From the NCBI GenBank assembly GCA_013399695.1, contig VXAU01002072.1:682001-746000 (forward strand): 64,000 bases of DNA, read 5' to 3'. The notes under the pieces are model-generated. The model made no database searches and was not told where the DNA came from. It saw nothing but the letters and a program-made list of their open reading frames with translations. The position numbers and the translations under genes were made by a program. The DNA comes from Formicarius rufipectus. Taxonomy: Eukaryota; Chordata; Aves; Passeriformes; Formicariidae. This document shows, piece by piece, positions 62,301 through 64,000 of this stretch (position 1 is its first letter; every line of letters starts with the position of its first letter).

Positions 62301-64000
62301 TAAACAACTTTAAACTTACTAATGTCCTGGTTGACTGAATATTATGTTTTAAAACCTTACTACACTACTTAGTATTTCAAGTTAAAAGGGTGTCTTTGAA
62401 ATTATAGCTACATATTGTCTGAAAATATTTTGGCGCTGGCACAGAATCTGCAAAGAATAGCCCAAACTTAATTATCCTTTTACAAGAATTGTGGTTTGAG
62501 AAAATACAACTTCATAAACATAATAATCACTAAGTGTAATAGCCTTTGGCAATAATGTTCCAAAGCAAGTTTGGATATCCAAGATAAACCATGACTCCTA
62601 TTCTTTCTCTCTGTACTTTTGCAGCTAGAATAAAAATTCAAAAGCAAATGAAAATGCTGTCTCATCCTGTACAAATAAACAAAACACTAGTTTCTGTCAA
62701 AGCAACACACTACATCTAGCTATACCTGAATTAGTCAACAAGAGTATGTTACAGAAACTGCAGTCCAACCACAAAATCTGCAAAAGTTACATTATTTTAT
62801 TATACATTATAACAGGAGCAGAACGAGACTGACGAAAGTTTAGATGTAGTTACAGAAGCAGTGTGTAACAATCATCATGCTACTTATAGTGCTCTTTAAT
62901 CCCAGATAAGTGATTCATTTGTTTCAACCCCTTTGTATACACTGGAAGACACACAGAATAACAGAAACCACTTACTCCTGCCTAATTTGTATGGGTAAGT
63001 TAATTTTAGCCATTTTTGTAACTTACTATGTACTGAAGCAAGACTTGAGCTCTTTAACTCATCTAGGTCTCCTTGATGGCCACCAGATAGCCTAGAGAAT
63101 AAGAAATATTCACAGGATCCTCAGAAGTCAGTCTGCTACTTGTGTGGTACTGTATATGACTCACTGGAGAGTTTACCTAGAGATTCTTCTTCAGTGGACA
63201 CTCTTCAGAAGTTTAATTACATTTGCAAGTGTTTAAAATCTCTGCCAAGTCACTACTATAGACTTATACCATCAATAGTGAAATATAACCTTAGTCGAAG
63301 CACATCTACTACCTTCATTGGTTAAAAAGAAAAAAGTAGTAGAACAGAGATATAAATAATGCTTAAAATCTACATTAAAAAATGCAGGGCACAATAAAAC
63401 CCACTGATACAATTAATTACATTAAGCACAAGTCTAATGTCTGCCTGTGAATACACACACTTCATACAGAAGCATTTACAGTTTTCTTGGAAGTAAAATG
63501 AAGTTCTGACAAGTAGCAACCACTATCACCAAGAAACCAGCTGATACTGTCCTCACTAGGTGCCAGCCCCTCAACAAAATCCCGACCTTATTCAGGAGAC
63601 AAACACTGATCAGCTCCTAAATTGCTGCAGTTCCCATCATGGCCTCTTAAAGCAAACAAAAACAATACTACAAGCCATACTGTAAACTCATTTACAAATG
63701 CATTTGCAAGATGATTGTGCAAAGTGAACTGTAAAAAAAAGTGCACTACTTGCCTCAAGATACACTGTCATTATATTTAACTTAAAAATTCCAAACCTAC
63801 TGACATCCATTTTCACTGTCAACACTACACCCAAATGTACAGCAGCTGGGCAGAACTGTGCTGTTCAAACAAATTAAAAATATATTTAGAGGATTTGGGA
63901 ATCATCTATTCACTGTGCATCTGCACCAGCACAAAAACTCAAGTCTTGGTAACAATGTATTACTATAAAAATAACTTTTAGGAGGGGGAAAAAAACCCAA

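Larger units (their letters stand above)
45182..64000. other. Presumed FRS2 5' intronic/upstream DNA without recognisable genes
   Basis: About 18.8 kb of AT-rich DNA containing only the repeats listed separately. No open frame here shows known domains or plausible splice structure. In mammals the non-coding 5' exons of FRS2 are spread over tens of kb, so this is most simply FRS2 intron. Further small leader exons could be present but were not recognised. Confidence 0.5.

Overview
This 64-kb window looks like avian nuclear DNA. The evidence is intron-split vertebrate genes with canonical GT-AG boundaries, several CR1-type LINE fragments of the kind that dominate bird genomes, and a gene order (LRRC10, CCT2, FRS2) that is a known vertebrate synteny block (human 12q15). 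I saw no prokaryotic, viral or CRISPR features. The species cannot be fixed from the sequence.

Layout from left to right. (1) 161-2723, minus strand: the first three coding exons of a pepsin-family aspartic protease of the nothepsin / cathepsin E-A-like type; the rest lies beyond the left edge. (2) 2724-7335: intergenic DNA between two divergently transcribed genes. (3) 7336-8172, plus strand: LRRC10, a complete single-exon cardiac leucine-rich-repeat protein. (4) About 8961-10643: intergenic gap between convergent genes. (5) 10903-23082, minus strand: the complete CCT2 gene (chaperonin TCP-1 beta subunit). Its 16 coding exons sum to 1608 nt, which is exactly 535 residues plus a stop. Its CpG-rich promoter contains a degenerate G-rich minisatellite and, in intron 1, a 16-N gap. 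(6) About 23.5-27.3 kb: intergenic DNA with two CR1 copies and a nearly 600-base poly(A) tract. (7) 33979-43086, minus strand: the complete FRS2 coding region. Its five coding exons sum to 1527 nt, which is 508 residues plus a stop. It has a long AU-rich 3' UTR candidate and a non-coding 5' exon at 45082-45181. (8) 45.2-64 kb: apparently FRS2 5' intronic or upstream DNA, with repeats but no recognisable gene.

The three complete genes are ordinary, well-conserved housekeeping, signalling and cardiac genes with no operon-like functional relationship. CCT2 folds actin and tubulin as part of TRiC. FRS2 is the membrane-anchored docking protein of FGF and neurotrophin receptors. LRRC10 is a cardiomyocyte cytoskeletal/Z-disc-region protein. 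The most informative non-routine observations are: the nothepsin-like protease beside LRRC10, with paired nuclear-receptor half-sites in its promoter; a 37-codon splice-dependent upstream ORF ending 7 nt before the FRS2 start codon; an IR-1-type palindrome in CCT2 intron 9; a triplicated 89-bp minisatellite; and two likely assembly artefacts (a 571-base pure A run, and a 416-bp duplication flanking a single N). I did not find a convincing previously undescribed multi-gene system.
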